Notes: generated from the sequence alone by a model not told the origin. A stretch of DNA of 64,000 nt from Nymphaea colorata (GCF_008831285.2 NC_045143.1:17500655-17564654), one strand, 5' to 3'; shown: positions 34,400 through 47,400, counted from the stretch's first letter. Program-made: numbers and translations.

Positions 34400-34995
34400 C
34401 ATTGTTGCTAGGATTTTTATCTAAGTACTTTCCTACATACAAAACCAATCAGTTTAGACCTGCTATTACAAAGACAAATGGTGAACATTTCCATCAAGCA
34501 TGGGAACACATAAAGAACATGCTTTGGAAGTGTCCACATCACTTTGTACCCAACTGGCATATAGTCCATAACTTTATCAAGGTCTTTTAGATTATAGTCC
34601 ATAACTTTATCAAGGTCTAGTGGTGGGGCCTTCATGTTGAATAGCGAGAAAGAGGCATGGCATTTGCTAGATGCCCTTGTATAAAATTCTCTTCATCGAG
34701 CATCTTCTTGTGATCATGGGGCTACATAGAGTTCCCTTTGTCCATTAGCAGATGATGTGTGCTTTGTGCACTAGCAAAGCGCATTCTTTTGCTAAGTGCC
34801 ACTTGTTGTCTTAGTATCCTGAGTATGTTTCTGAGCAAGACTCGGACTACTCAGAGTCTCTCTAGTCTGTCGTTTGGCCCATGTTCTCATATTTATAATC
34901 CTAGCTGGAAAAACCATCCTACTTTTCTGCATTTTAATTCACATCCATATACCTGCACATTCCTACCACAGCCTAGACACCCTCAGTTTGATTAG
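34400..34995 (+). pseudogene. Gypsy unit 2 gag, C-terminal part
   Basis: It begins in mid-domain with F-L-S-K-Y-F-P-T-Y-K-T-N-Q, the same motif as in unit 1 at 32580, followed by H-Q-A-W-E-H-I-K and C-P-H-H. Near 34890-34925 it has Y-N-P-S-W-K-N-H-P, a phrase of Athila gag proteins. The N-terminal half of gag and the primer-binding site are missing. Confidence 0.75.
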
Positions 34996-35799
34996 AGATA
35001 TTCTATATCATTAGACACTTTGTCTTTGTGTCCTCATCATCAGCACTAATGGTACATGGTGAGATATTTAAGGAAAAGAGACTTCTACAAGCAATTGAGG
35101 AGATTAAAGTGCCTAACACTTCAAAGTGGCAATAGTATGATCAGGTGCTTAGTTCTAATGCTTGGTCTATCATGAAGCTTGAGACAATTTTGGAACATTT
35201 AACAGAGGCACTGGGTAGGAGGGGAAAGGGAGGTTTGCCTATTTAGTCAGTGGATAATTTCAATGGCGTAGAGTTGATTTTGGGTAGTGCAATGGAGTTT
35301 GAGGAACAATCATCACAGTCAAACCTAGTCATGACATTGAGGAGTGGTAGACATTTTCATCATCCAAAGTTGACCACAGTTTCAGTTGAGTTGCAGTATA
35401 GGGAAAATATATTCCATCATTGGCTCTACCTATAAATTCAACATCATCATTATCTTCACCAATTTGTGTAAAGGGCAGGTGAATCATCTCATCAGGAGAG
35501 TGAGCTAGCTAAGTCTAATCCTAAAACCAGACTTCACTAAGGCCTTAGAGAGCTACATCATTGTCTAGGCAAGATTTGAAAATGCAAGACATGCTTGACT
35601 TTTTTAAGAATATTCAATCAACTGGCCTCTTCTTGATGCCATCAAAAAAATCTATCTGCATGCTAAGTTTTTAAAGGAATTATCTACAAAAAATGGGTAT
35701 TCTAGAACTCCCAGTAAGGTTCTTTTGAGCGAGCAAGTGAGTCAGGTGCTTCAATGTCAAACTCCATCTAAATTCAAGAATCATAAGACCACTATCGTT

Positions 35800-38700
35800 C
35801 ACTGCGTTATCAGCAACATAGTAATTGAGCATGCACTATTAGATCTTGGAGCAAATGCTAGGATAATTTTATGATACGTTTGATTCTTGAGGACGTGTTA
35901 GTGAAGGTCTAGGATTTTTACTCTGGTCGATTTCATTGCCTAAATATGGAAGGGGTGGATGCACATAGACAATGTCCTATTATCCTAGGTAGGCCATTCT
36001 TAGCTATTGCCAATAGGTGTATCAATTGCTGAACATGAGTCATGAACATTTTTTTTTGGCAGCAAGAAGGCATGCTTGAACATTTTCAAGACAGCGATGG
36101 GTCTAGTTAGTGGTGCAGGATTTCAAGTGAATAATATTGAAGATCTTCTAGAAGAAGCACAAGATGTGTTTATTTCATCCTAGTGCATTGAAGTTTGTAG
36201 TGAAGATGATAGCATAAGTTCAAATTTTGAATTTGATTTTTCAAATAGGGTATAGTCATTTTTTGTTGTTTCACGAGTGTTCTAGTGCAACAGTTCCTTT
36301 AAGCTTCTCCAACATTTGGCTGAGGAACTTGCACCTATACCTTTGGAGTCTCCTTTAGAACAAGAGCTTAAGCATCTGCCCTACATGCTTAAGTTTTTGG
36401 GAGAGGATGAGAAGCTTTCTGTTATCATTTCTTCGCAGCTTTCTGAAGACTAAAAGAACAAGTTTTTATGATTGGTGCGAGAACAAAAAAAGGCAATAGG
36501 GTGGATAAGGGCAGATTGTAGAAGGATTAATCCTTCATTTTGTATAAATTGTAATCATACTGAAGAGGGATGCAAGCCTGTGCAGAATATGTAGTGGAGA
36601 TTGAATCCTAATATAAAGGAAGTGTGAAGAATGAGGTAGTCAAATGGTTGGATGTTGGGATTGTAGACCCTATTTTTTACAGTGTGTGTGTGAGTCCAGT
36701 GTAGGTAGCACCAAAGAAGTTAGAGACTCACCGTGGTTAAGAATGAAGTCGAGACTCACCATGGTTAAGAATGAATATGGGGAATAGGTTTTGATGCGTT
36801 ACAAGGTGGTAGTTCTATATTGATTATAGGAAGCTCAATCAAGCAACAACAAAAGATGATTTTCCACTTCATTTTATTGATCAGATTTTGGAGAAATTGG
36901 CTGGTTAGAGCTATTATTGTTTCCTCGATGGATCTCTGGCTATAATCAGGTAGCAATCCACACAGATTACCAGAGAAGACTACTTTTACATGCCTATTCA
37001 GCACCTTCTTGTCTTGGCTTACGTTTTTTAGGTTGTGTAATGCAGCCTCTACATTTCAAATGTTCATGTCATCGATCTTCTCATATTTATTGGAGGATAT
37101 TATGGAGATCTTCATGGATGATTTTTTAGTATATGGCTCATCATTTGAGGATTGCCTTCGTAAGCTTGAGCAATTTTTACAAAGATGCAAGAAGACAAAT
37201 CTAGTGCTTTCATGGGCGAAGAATCATTTTATGGTGAGGGAAGCTACTATGCTTGGACATATTGTTTGTCTAGAAGTTGATCGAGCTAAGGTGGAGTCAG
37301 CCTATCCTTTGAACCCACCTTTGTCTATGAAAGAGGTCCAATCATTTTTGGGACATGTAGAATTTTACTAGATGTTTATTAAGAATTTCAGTGAAATTTC
37401 TCAACCTCTTTGTGCATTATTGTGAAGAAGTAGCCCTTTATGTTTGATGAAGATTGTTTGAGAGCTTTTCAGACTCTTAATAGTGCTCTCACTCTAGCCC
37501 TTATTCTTCATTTCCCAGATTGGTTGCAACCCTTCGAGATAATTTATGATGCTTCCAACTATGCAATCGGAGCAATTTTAGAACAGGAAGTGGGTAAGAA
37601 ACTAGTATTCATACACTATATGCAAGCGATTCTCTAACTGATGTTCAATTGAACTACACCACTATATAGGAGTTACTTGCAGTAGCCTTTTTCCTGAAAA
37701 CGTTTTGTTCGTATCTATCTAGTGGGTTGTAAAGTTATCATGTACTCTGACCATGCAACATTAATGAAGTGTCTTTTAGGGAGGAAAGGCACAAGCCTAG
37801 GTTTATTAGATAATGTTTTTACAAGAATTTGATTTAGAAAACAGGGATAAGAAAGGTAATGAGAACATAGTTGCAGACCATCATTCGAGGTTCATTGTCG
37901 AGATGACAGGTGATTAATTGCCAATTCAATATTCATTCCCAAATTAATATATCATGGAGGTCAGACGTTTACAGTTGGCTTGGTATGCACACATTGTTAA
38001 CTATTTGTTGACCAGTCAAGTGCCTGAACATGGGAATAGACAAGAGAGACAGATACTCGTCATAAGTTCTACTACTAGGACGACCCACAACTTTACAAGT
38101 ATTGTGTAGAACAGGTAATCAGGAGGCACGTGCTAGAACAGAAGTTCGAGTCCATCCTTTCTTTTTGTCATTCTCATGCTTGTGAAGGTCACTAGAGCGG
38201 AAAGAAGACTGCAATGAAAGTCATGCAATGTGGTTTTTATTCACCATCTCTTCACAAGGATTCTTATGAGTTTTGTAAGCATTGTTTGAGGTACCAACAG
38301 ATTGGGAGTATTTCAGAATGAGATTCTATGCTGATGCTACCTCTTTTGATCATGGAGATTTTTCACATCTGGAGCATCGATTTTATAGACACTTCCCACC
38401 ATCATTTGTAAACATATGTAGTCTTGTTGTAGTTGACTATGTCTTCAAGTGACTTTAGGTGGTGGCAACGAAAACCAATGATGATCATAACGTGGTTTTA
38501 ATGGCTATTAAGCACAATAATTTTTTTGTCAATTTGATGTACCATAAGCAATGATCAGTGGTGGTGTCAAGCATTTCAAGAATGTTTAGGTGGCTTCCGT
38601 TCTCAAGAAGTACTCTTTGATCATAAGTTTTTTAGTACGTATCATCTGCAACAAGTCAAAGTGCCTGACAAGGAGATTAAGCACATCCTAGAGAAAACAA

Positions 38701-38900
38701 TCCACCTCGATAGGAAAGATCGATCTAAGTGGTTAGACGATGCACTATGGTTCTATGGACTGCATTTAAGACCCCTCTTGGTATGTCTTCATACCGCATT
38801 GTCTTTGGACAAGCATGTTTCTTGCCAGTTGAACTGGAGAAAAAGACTGCTTTGGGCTATAAAGAAGTTGAATTATGATTTTCTCTAAGTTGGGAATAGA
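35800..38900 (+). pseudogene. Gypsy unit 2 pol: protease, RT, RNase H, integrase (broken)
   Basis: A protease trace A-L-L-D-L-G-A-N lies near 35835-35870. RT spans about 36620-37370 and keeps F-M-D-D-F at about 37112-37126, followed by Y-G-S-S-F and L-G-H. The RNase H region (F-E-I-I-Y-D-A-S-N-Y-A-I-G) is at 37440-37930. The integrase zinc region with its H, H, C, C residues is at 38165-38300 and core remains reach 38890. Stops and shifts occur throughout. The phrase Y-G-S-S-F-x-D-C-L...Q-R-C is usual in Athila/Tat polymerases. Confidence 0.85.
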
Positions 38901-39470
38901 GATGCTTACAGTTGATTTAGTTTGAAGAGATTTAGAATGAGATTCAATATAATTCCAGAATTTATAAGGCGAAAATGAAGGTTTTTCTTGATAACCATAT
39001 TAATAGGAAGTCAATAAGCTAGTTAGAAGGTTCGGCTCTACAATTCTGGTCTGCATCTATTCCTTGGGAAAGTACATTCACATTGGATGGAAGGCACACA
39101 GTGAAGGAAGCTTATCCATGGGGTGTTATGAAGATCAGAAGTATAGAAGACCCCAAGAGTCACTTCATGGTACCAGGTAGCATTTGAAGCCCTACATTGA
39201 AAGAGTATCGTAGGTAGTAGATCTTGAAGAAATCAATTTCATTGAAAATGTGGCATAAGCATGATGATATCTGAACAAAGCAGATGTATATTAGACTAGT
39301 TTATTTAGTAGCAATTTGCTTTTCCTTTTGTTTGCTTTCATTTGTTGTTGTATACTTCAGCCATGCATTGATCTTTGTGCTTTAGTGGTGAGCCATTTTG
39401 TTGGACACATCGAAGTTTATGATGTCTTGTTTGGGGCAAGTAATCGTGATCTGAGTAATCACAATGGTGG

Positions 39471-39570
39471 TATCATGATGATGCAAAAAACTATGTTTTT
39501 GAATAGACATATTGGTGGTGTATCATGATGATGCAAAAAATTATGTTTTTGAATGCATATATTGGTGGTG
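39471..39570. repeat. Two tandem copies of a 50-bp unit
   Basis: TATCATGATGATGCAAAAAA...TTGGTGGTG occurs at 39471-39520 and 39521-39570 with a few differences. It lies in the non-coding 3' part of the gypsy element. Confidence 0.9.
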
Positions 39571-40887
39571 CAGCGTGTTAAATGAAGATGTAAAGAAAAC
39601 TTCTCTATATTGGTCAGGCTGTATCATTCCATTCCCCTTATTTTATTTTTGTTTTCAGCATGCATTTTCATCCATGCATAACATATATTCATATAGCGTA
39701 AAGGTTAAAGCACGGAGAAGGGGGTTGCTGAGGACAAAAACATTCTAAAAATAGGGAAGGGGTGGTATCCACCAATTTTTTTTGTAAATGTGCTATTTTG
39801 CTTTAAAAAACATGTAAAATTAAGGCGTAAAGATTCAATTCTAGTATAGGATGAATTGTTATGGAAGTCTATATTGTTTAGGAAATTTTAAGCCCAACGT
39901 GAATTTTTTAATAAAATGCTTTGGAATGAGTGGTTGTTTACATGGATTTGAAAGAGATGAAGACCTAATTGTATTCGATTCTCATTGGGAAATCACCTCT
40001 TGTATTCCCCACATAGTTTTTTTTAAAACTAGTGTAAAAGAAAATATATGGTTAAAGATATAAGTTTGGGGTGAGTAATGTTGTTCCGTTGTCCGAATCG
40101 GACATGAACATTTGTCTAAGTTGTGTTGTATCTCAAAGCCTTCTAGGTTTGACCAAGTAAACCCGAGGGATGTACTACACCTAGCATCCTAAAGCCAACT
40201 AGTTTGGGAGCTGCTGACCTCAAGCTTGTACATGGACCTAGTAGAAAGCTTGGCACACACAACATTGCCCATGAGAGTACTACACACAATCACCAAAGTG
40301 CTGGAGCCTTGTAGTAGCAAAACAAGGTTTTTAAGGTTAAGACATTTTGTTCGACGTAAAGGGTGAGTCATATCTTTGACTTGGACAGAAAAAGAGAAAA
40401 AACAAGCTTGAAAGAAAACAAATACTGCTGAAAAAAAAAAGCAAAAAAGATTATCTGATGTCCAACTGGCATAAGACACAGAACACAAATAGTGTTTGAC
40501 TTTCTAAGAATGAAGTGTAAAAAGTGCGGGTTCTAATAGTTGATTTTGAAAAGTTTTTGATGTGGTGATGTGGGTATCTTTCTTTAGTAACTCATGAAAA
40601 GATTATATATATATAGTCACATGGCCAAAGATGTTTGTGGGTAGCATCACTAGATGCCCTCACGAGACCTCACTCATCTACTAAGGTGAAGCCTAGTGTT
40701 TAAATGGCTTATTGAATAGCTAAATGCAATTGTGGTTCCTAAGAAAGTTACGCTAGCTAGGTTGTTGTACATTAGGTTGTTTGCATTTAGCTTGATTCCT
40801 ATAATTAGTTTGCTTTAATTCTTTATTTTTATTTTCATTGTTTAATCTTTTTTGTTCTTCCTTCTTGCTCGAGGACAAGTAATGTTT

Positions 40888-40902
40888 AAGCATGGGGAAG
40901 TT
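40888..40902 (+). promoter_or_regulatory. Polypurine tract region before gypsy LTR3
   Basis: AAGCATGGGGAAGTT directly precedes TGATGATG of LTR3, after CTCGAGGACAAGTAATGTTT, a typical context at this place in Athila-type elements. Confidence 0.75.
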
Positions 40903-42090
40903 TGATGATGCATAGAAGACACTATCTTTTATTATATGTTTCATGTATTCTTCCATGAAATTAATGTTTGAATCTCATGTTTTGCATTGTTTTAAGAATT
41001 CATCCCTTAAATTATATATACTTCATAGTTAAATTGGAGAAATATCGTAATTTTAGTATTTTAGAGTAAATTCACTACTGAATGGATCCAAATCCAAAAG
41101 CCAAAACAAGTCAAATCATAGATTCGTAGTTTAACCAAGATCCGAACACACATCCATTGAAGTTTATAGTTTTATTGTAATTCAAAATGATGCCCAATGT
41201 AATATATAAGAATATAGAGCCTTTTGTGTGGTTTTTAGCAATTCTATGAAATTTATGAGGTGCTTTAAATTTTCTCTCTCATATAGAGATGATTCTCCAT
41301 GGGAAAATCATATCCTTGGTTCCATGTCCTAGAAGGTTCCATCTTCTTCACATCCAAGCCACTACTACGGGGATTCTCATGTAGTTTCTGTTCAATCCCC
41401 TAGTGGAGCTGGTGACTCTTGTGCTGGGTGAAGTTGTTCCATATTTGTCATCTCTCCGTCTTCATATGTTTTGTGTTCTTACTACTTGATTTGCTAGTTT
41501 TTTGTAGGTTCATATTAAGGAACAAGAAGATTATTAGGGCCATTGGGATTCTCAACCTTGGTGTATTGAAGATTCTTGCAACCAAGGCAACGTCCCCCTC
41601 CCCCCACCTGTTTTCTTCCTCTTCCTAGGACAAGGTTTGCATCTTCAAGAGCTAGTGCAGCAAAGTATGATGTTGAAGAAACTTCTATTGGAGCCTCAAA
41701 TAGCAAAGTTTTGTCTTCCTCATCTCTTTCATCGGAGCACTGATCCGTAAATAAGTTGAATCCAATGCTCTTGGGGCATAGATTAAGGCATATTAGTGAA
41801 ACTCAGGCTTGAGCTTAGTTTAGGAATCTCTTGTTGCTTTATTTCCTTTTATGCATATTGAATTGATTGTTCATGTTGATGATCAAAACATTTAACCTTG
41901 AACACTTACTTGCGATTAATAAGGTTATATTTTTAAGTATATGTGTTTATTCACATTCTCCATTCCATGTGGGATCGAGCCTTGCTTACCGCATTTGGGA
42001 GTGAGGAAATGCATTTGTTGGTGCACGCTCTCAAATGTTCTAAATTATAAAATCTATTTTAGAAATGATTTTCGCTCCAAAATTGCATCA
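40903..42090 (+). repeat. Gypsy LTR3 (1188 bp)
   Basis: TGATGATGCATAGAAG...TTGCATCA. It aligns with LTR1 end to end and is followed by the TGCAT duplication. Confidence 0.9.
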
Positions 42091-42490
42091 TGCATCAATG
42101 GGTGTTGGATTTCCTTCATCAGTCTCTCACAATGTGTCGTGTTTTGAAGCTTCATAAGTTAAAAGATTGTGATACATAAGACACCACAATTATCCCTATT
42201 CTAACACAAATTGGGCATGTTTCCATGCCTTAATAATGTAACTAATGGTAGAAATATGCATCGACAACAGAGTTGTATTCATTGAAACATATCTCTGACC
42301 TTGGTCATGTGCATCAATGGATGTTGGATCTCCACCATCAATCTATCACAGTGTGTTGGGTATTGGAGTTTTAGAATCTAAACATTATGACACATAAGAC
42401 ACCAAGATTATCCCTATCTATAAGGAAAATTGGGCACATTTCCATTCCTTAATCACATAACTAATTGTAGAGAAACGCATCAACAACAAG
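42091..42490. repeat. Tandem repeat, about 215-bp unit, hosting the gypsy target site
   Basis: TGCATCAATGGGTGTTGGAT at 42091 recurs as TGCATCAATGGATGTTGGAT at 42311, and the match continues through ACATAAGACACCA, TTATCCCTAT and TTGGGCA..TTTCCAT. Before the second copy stands CTTGGTCATG, which matches the sequence just left of the gypsy element (CTTGCTCATG, 29884-29893). The second unit is therefore a readable empty site. Confidence 0.88.
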
Positions 42491-43680
42491 TTTTCATGAG
42501 CATCATATATTTTTATTGGGCAAATAGTGCATTAATTGATAAACTTACTTTATGACAACATATTTTTTTTATTTTGACTTCCCCACATATATGATTCAAT
42601 ACAACCTGAATTTTCTTTGCAGACTTTCATTGGAATACACCCCGAATTTTCCACCCCAGTTCCTTAATCAACTCTTTGCTATCCTCCATCTTATTGGGAA
42701 ACATTTCCAACATTTCAAAATATTATTTTGAAATATTTTTCTGATAAACTTCTTGAATATTTCGAATTGCAAAGGTTCTCTTGCATAATGGTGCTAGCCA
42801 ATTTCACCATAAACAGAAATAATTATGCAACAAAAAAATTTAAACACCACTTATTACCATCTAGAAAATTTAAACACCACTTATTACCATAGAAAAAACG
42901 ACCCAAAACAGAGGTTTGCAAGCAAGAAAACAAGAAATCCTTACAACATATGGTTGGACAGCATGAAAAGCGCCTATTCTATGATATATTCACACAAAAA
43001 TCTTGAAAACCTAGTTAAAACAGGTTTAGATATCCATGAATCCAGGATTTAAAGCTGCTCACAACTGTTGCAATCTTCAATGGGGCAAGTTTTCCTCATC
43101 CACTGAACTGGGCTTGGGGTTTAGAGCTTGAGGTGTGGAAGGAAGAGGGCCTCACGGTGGAAGACGCTTCTACACCAAGGAGCATCACCTAGCAGTGAGA
43201 GGAGCTTCTTCTTCCTCAAGAATCACCAAGAGAGACAGTAAAAAATGAGAGAGAAGGGGCTGCTAGGGTTTGGGGTTTCTAATTTTTTCTTTTTTTCAAA
43301 AACAATTCTTCATTAATGTTGGATTTTCAATTTGCAACCTTATATCAGTTCTTTCTGCTTAATTCATCTAGTTTCTACTTAAACCTAAATTTACCAAAAC
43401 AAAATGCTTAATCTAAATTTAAGCAAATGAGAGATATGATTTAAAGGCCAAAATTCAACTAAAAATATGTGTTTTTAAGGTAGAAAATATGATTTTGCTC
43501 CTGAGAGCTGAATTTCATTGTTTTACACATAATTTCATTCGTTTTAGCTCCAATTTTGATCAAATTGAAACTATGACTCATTGAGCCCTACACAAACACA
43601 AACATTAATATTTAAGAAATTAAATCACATTCAAATTGTATAAAAATAATATTAAAAATTAATATGTTTCATGCATTATC
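42491..43680. other. Spacer; may be the LTR of the minus-strand gypsy element
   Basis: No gene recognised. It carries two tandem copies of a 30-bp unit (AAATTTAAACACCACTTATTACCAT) at 42835-42894. It adjoins the TGATAATG edge at 43681 and could be the 3' LTR of the element read on the minus strand, with uncertain left border. Confidence 0.35.
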
Positions 43681-45195
43681 AAAATCTCCCATGCTTAAAT
43701 GTTGCTAGTCTTCGTACAACATTAACACTAACATCTAATTCTAATTCTAATTCTATTTCGCTTTTGTAGGAAGCGTGATTGCATTTAGCTTATGTAACAA
43801 GCCTTTTGACCCTTCAAGTTTCACCCTAGAAGACAAGTGTATTCTCGTTAAGGTTTCTAGTGATGATACCCACGAACATCGTGCCTGGTATGCAAATGTA
43901 TATTTGAAATATATCATTAGGTTTTTAGCATACAAATCTATCTTCTACTTCATGCAACCAAATTTTATTAGAGTCAATCAAGTAAATTCCATGCCTTCAC
44001 AATAAAAATAACTTTTCGAAACTTTTTCTTAATTTTGTAACAACTTTCATGCATTCTTCTTTGAAATTCATGTGTGTTTAGATCATCCTTTTGCAATCAG
44101 TGCTCATATAATGATGTGTGATGACATGCTTTCTTTTTATTTCTTATTCAATGATTTCTCTTGTAGCGCATGGTATAAATGAGCCACCCTTCACTTAGCA
44201 AAGTACTCATCAACTTGAAGCATAGGCAAAAGTTACTACGTGGTTCCACTGCTTTGGTGGTTATATATAGTTCTATCGTGTCATGTCTTCAAGCTTTCTA
44301 CTGATTTTTCTTTTTTTTTTCTTGTTTTTTTTTGTACACCTTAAACATAACTAGATACAAGTTTATATATTCTTTCTTATATTTTGAGGGTAGTAGACAG
44401 ATCAGATTAACCTCATTCCCCTCCTCAAGGAATTAGACAGTAGAACCTACACCCTTCCTGAAATCATTCCACCACTTATGTATTTATTGATTATTAATTA
44501 ATTTCAGCTTTCACACAAAGTTATATAACTGATTCAATCCAATTCAAACCATCACATACAATTGGTTCATCAAATTGTACACAAAAGCATCACTCATCAA
44601 AGATTGGATTTGAAGAATTTTCTAAATGGGGATTAAAATTTTCTTAAAATCCTCTAATTCATACAGTTGCAATCGATAAGAAGTTAAAAATGGAACCTTT
44701 TTATGCTTAATGCAGAGAGTTTTTACAAAACCGGGCACCAAAAAAATTTTTGAGGTATGCATCCCTTCCCCCTTGCTTAAACAATGCTGCCTCCACAGTA
44801 ACCCCATGCTTATATGAATTACATGGATGCATGCTGCCAAAATAATATAAGAAAATGAATGCAATGAAAGATACAAACTGATAGTGTAGTCTCCAAGTGA
44901 TTCTAGGTCGTCTTGATATGATGGTGCTCACAAAATCTGCTGCTTCAATGATCCCCTAAAGTAGTCTCACATACCTAAAACTCATATCATCTTGATAAAC
45001 AAATATTATGCGTACACGTTTTATTTATATACATATTTACCAAGTTTATAAACAAATAAATACAGAAATTATAAAGTTTCCTAAATCAACTCTAGGATGC
45101 AACACTGAATCCTAGGCAAGAGTGAATAGAAGCTATTCAAATGCATATACTACTCGATTCACTTGAATTTGTCGTTGTCCCCAGTAATGGTGCCA
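43681..45195 (-). mobile_element. Remains of a second gypsy element (minus strand)
   Basis: The reverse complement of 45178-45195 is TGGCACCATTACTGGGGA, two changes from the TGGCGCCGTTGCCGGGGA primer site (tRNA-Asp) of Athila-like elements. At 43682-43697 the minus strand reads TAAGCATGGGAGATTT just before TGATAATGCATG, which matches the purine tract and LTR start of the plus-strand gypsy element. Only 1.5 kb lie between, with no clear coding domain, so the centre is deleted or decayed. LTR borders are not established. Confidence 0.5.
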
Positions 45196-45954
45196 AAAAC
45201 TTTGTAAGGTTTTGGATATAGATATAATTTTACAACACAATTCAAATGTCTATTCACATATATAAAACTAAATAACCTATTGCAATACAGACTCTAGGGA
45301 CAACAATTGAATATCAAGATATATATAATCAAGACTTGATGAATTTAAGTAGAATCAAGATAGAACAAGCACAACATTACTTAATTGAAGTACTTCTAAG
45401 AAACGAAATTAAAAGTCCATAAGATAGTTCACTAATGCCCAATGGTGTTGCAGTGACTCTATCTAACGACTACATGAATGTCTTTAAAATACAATGAAAT
45501 TCTAATAGAAGAAAAAATTAAAATCATAATTCTGAAAATGGTAGCCCTCTTGAAGATGCTAGATGTCTCATCAATCTAAATTTAATAGCACCTCCAATCT
45601 CTAACATGGACAGTTCTTCATCCTTCTTGAAGTGTTTTGCTTCCCTCTTGAGCTGGTTGCAAGATGCATGAAAAAATTTAAGCTTCAGAACAAGTTGACG
45701 CACAAAATAACAGTGATAGAAGGCTATCAAAAATACAAAGATAAGATATCTTATGCATATACGTGTAATTGTGTGCTAGTCGGTTGTTAAAGAAAAATAC
45801 AACTGGCGTCTAATCCCCATGGTTGATAAAAGTTGGATTAGTAAATACAGGTATGTTAGATTATAGTAATTATAAATTTTTTTATGTTTCTAGCACTATT
45901 TGTATACCATAAAGTGTCTTTGTGAAATTCTTCTACTTTCTAGCTAGGTAAAGC

Positions 45955-47400
45955 CCATAATGTTTGAATGAGGTTAACAAATTTATCAAATTTGCTAAGA
46001 TAAATAATTTTGTGGTAAATTAGAAGATTAGATATCCATGTGTAAAGTGCAATAATTGTCAGTTTAAAATCTTTATAATAAAGATGACATGATTGGTCAC
46101 AGGTTTTGTGAAAATTACACGGAGTGGATCTTTCATTGGAAGCATATGTCATCAACATATTTTGTATGAAGAAGTTCACACAACATCAAAATGATGCTGA
46201 TTTGCAAGAAATGTTAGCCAATACATTTGTCAATTATGCTAGTGAATATAACCATGGGATAGAAAATGGAGGGCACTTTAATGAAACTACTAAGAAAACA
46301 TAGACATTTTTTAAGCTTTTAAAAGATGTTGAACAAAAGCTATATTTGTGTTGGAGTTTTAAAATTGTCATCCATTTGTTCGCCTATATCAGATAAAGTA
46401 TTTAAATGGGTGGAGTAATAAAAGTTTTACTATGCTTGTGGAGTTTTTGAAAGAACTCTTGCCCGATAGAAATTTGTTGCCACCATCTTACTATTAAATG
46501 GATAAGATAATTAGTGATTTAGGTTTTGATTACAATATGATCCATGTTTGCCTGAATTATTGCATGTTGCTTTGAAATATAATGCAAACAAAGAAGTATG
46601 AACAACATGTGTTGTTTCATAATGAAAAGCATTCAACACTCAAGTACAAAATGATAATATAAAAGTGTTGGATGAGAGGAGAAAAATACCTACGAATCTG
46701 ACACTTTCCTCTAATTCCAAGGCTTTAAGAACTTTTATGGGTTCTAAAATAGCTTATTACATGCCATGGCATCACAAAGGCTAGATCAGTGATGGCATTT
46801 TATGACAACCAATAGATTCTATAACTTGGACATCACTTGATTTGACTAACATTGAATTTGCTTCTGACCCTCATAATGTGAGACTTGGTTTAGCATCTAA
46901 TGGCTTTACCCGTTCAAAACAATGACTTTAAGTCTTAGTATATGGGCAAGTGGTTATTATTCCATACAATTTGCTTCCATGGATAGTTACTAAACCACCA
47001 AAATATGATATTGCCTTTATTGATTTCCGGTCCATCTAGTACTAGAAATGACATAGTTATATTTTTGCAACCTGTCATTGATGAGTTGCAAGAACTATGG
47101 GTAGGAGTTAACACTTATGATGCCTCTAAGAATGAAACATTTAAGATATGTGCTACCTTATTATGGACCATTAATGGGTTTCGTGCATGTGCTAATTTAT
47201 CAGTATAGAGTATGAAAAGTATATTCGCTTGCTCTCATTGTCAATCTGAAACCAATTCTACTTGGTTGAATAATAGAAAGAATTTTCTTGTATGGGTCAT
47301 CGTGAATTTTTGTCGATTGTTCATGTGTGTCAGCTTAATAAATAGTCATTGATGAAAAACTAGAACTATGAGATGCCCCTACAACTGCTTTTGGTAGTGA
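45955..47400 (+). pseudogene. TNP2-type CACTA transposase (broken)
   Basis: The N-terminal transposase-associated domain can be read at 45955-46195 (F-I-K-F-A-K-I-N-N, then P-C-V-K-C-N-N-C). TNP2 follows: L-L-P-D-R-N-L-L-P-P near 46455, D-L-G-F-D-Y-N-M-I-H near 46515, W-T-S-L-D-L-T near 46825, and the long stretch L-L-I-S-G-P-S-S...L-Q-E-L-W-V-G-V-N-T-Y-D-A-S at 47017-47205. This protein cuts and moves CACTA elements. There are many stops and shifts, so it cannot be made intact. Confidence 0.88.

Larger units (their letters stand above)
29898..42090 (+). mobile_element. Athila-like Ty3/gypsy insertion with three LTRs (12.2 kb)
   Basis: The outer LTRs (29898-31127 and 40903-42090) both run TGATGATG...CATCA and are flanked by the same 5-bp duplication, TGCAT, at 29893-29897 and 42091-42095. 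A third LTR copy lies inside at about 33253-34395. The structure is LTR1, gag with pol deleted, PPT remnant, LTR2, gag C-terminus, pol, PPT, LTR3. Unit 2 begins directly in gag with no primer site, and unit 1 lacks pol. The order protease, RT, RNase H, integrase defines Ty3/gypsy, and the gag and RT phrases resemble the Athila/Tat group. Many stops in every domain show an old, dead insertion. Confidence 0.88.
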
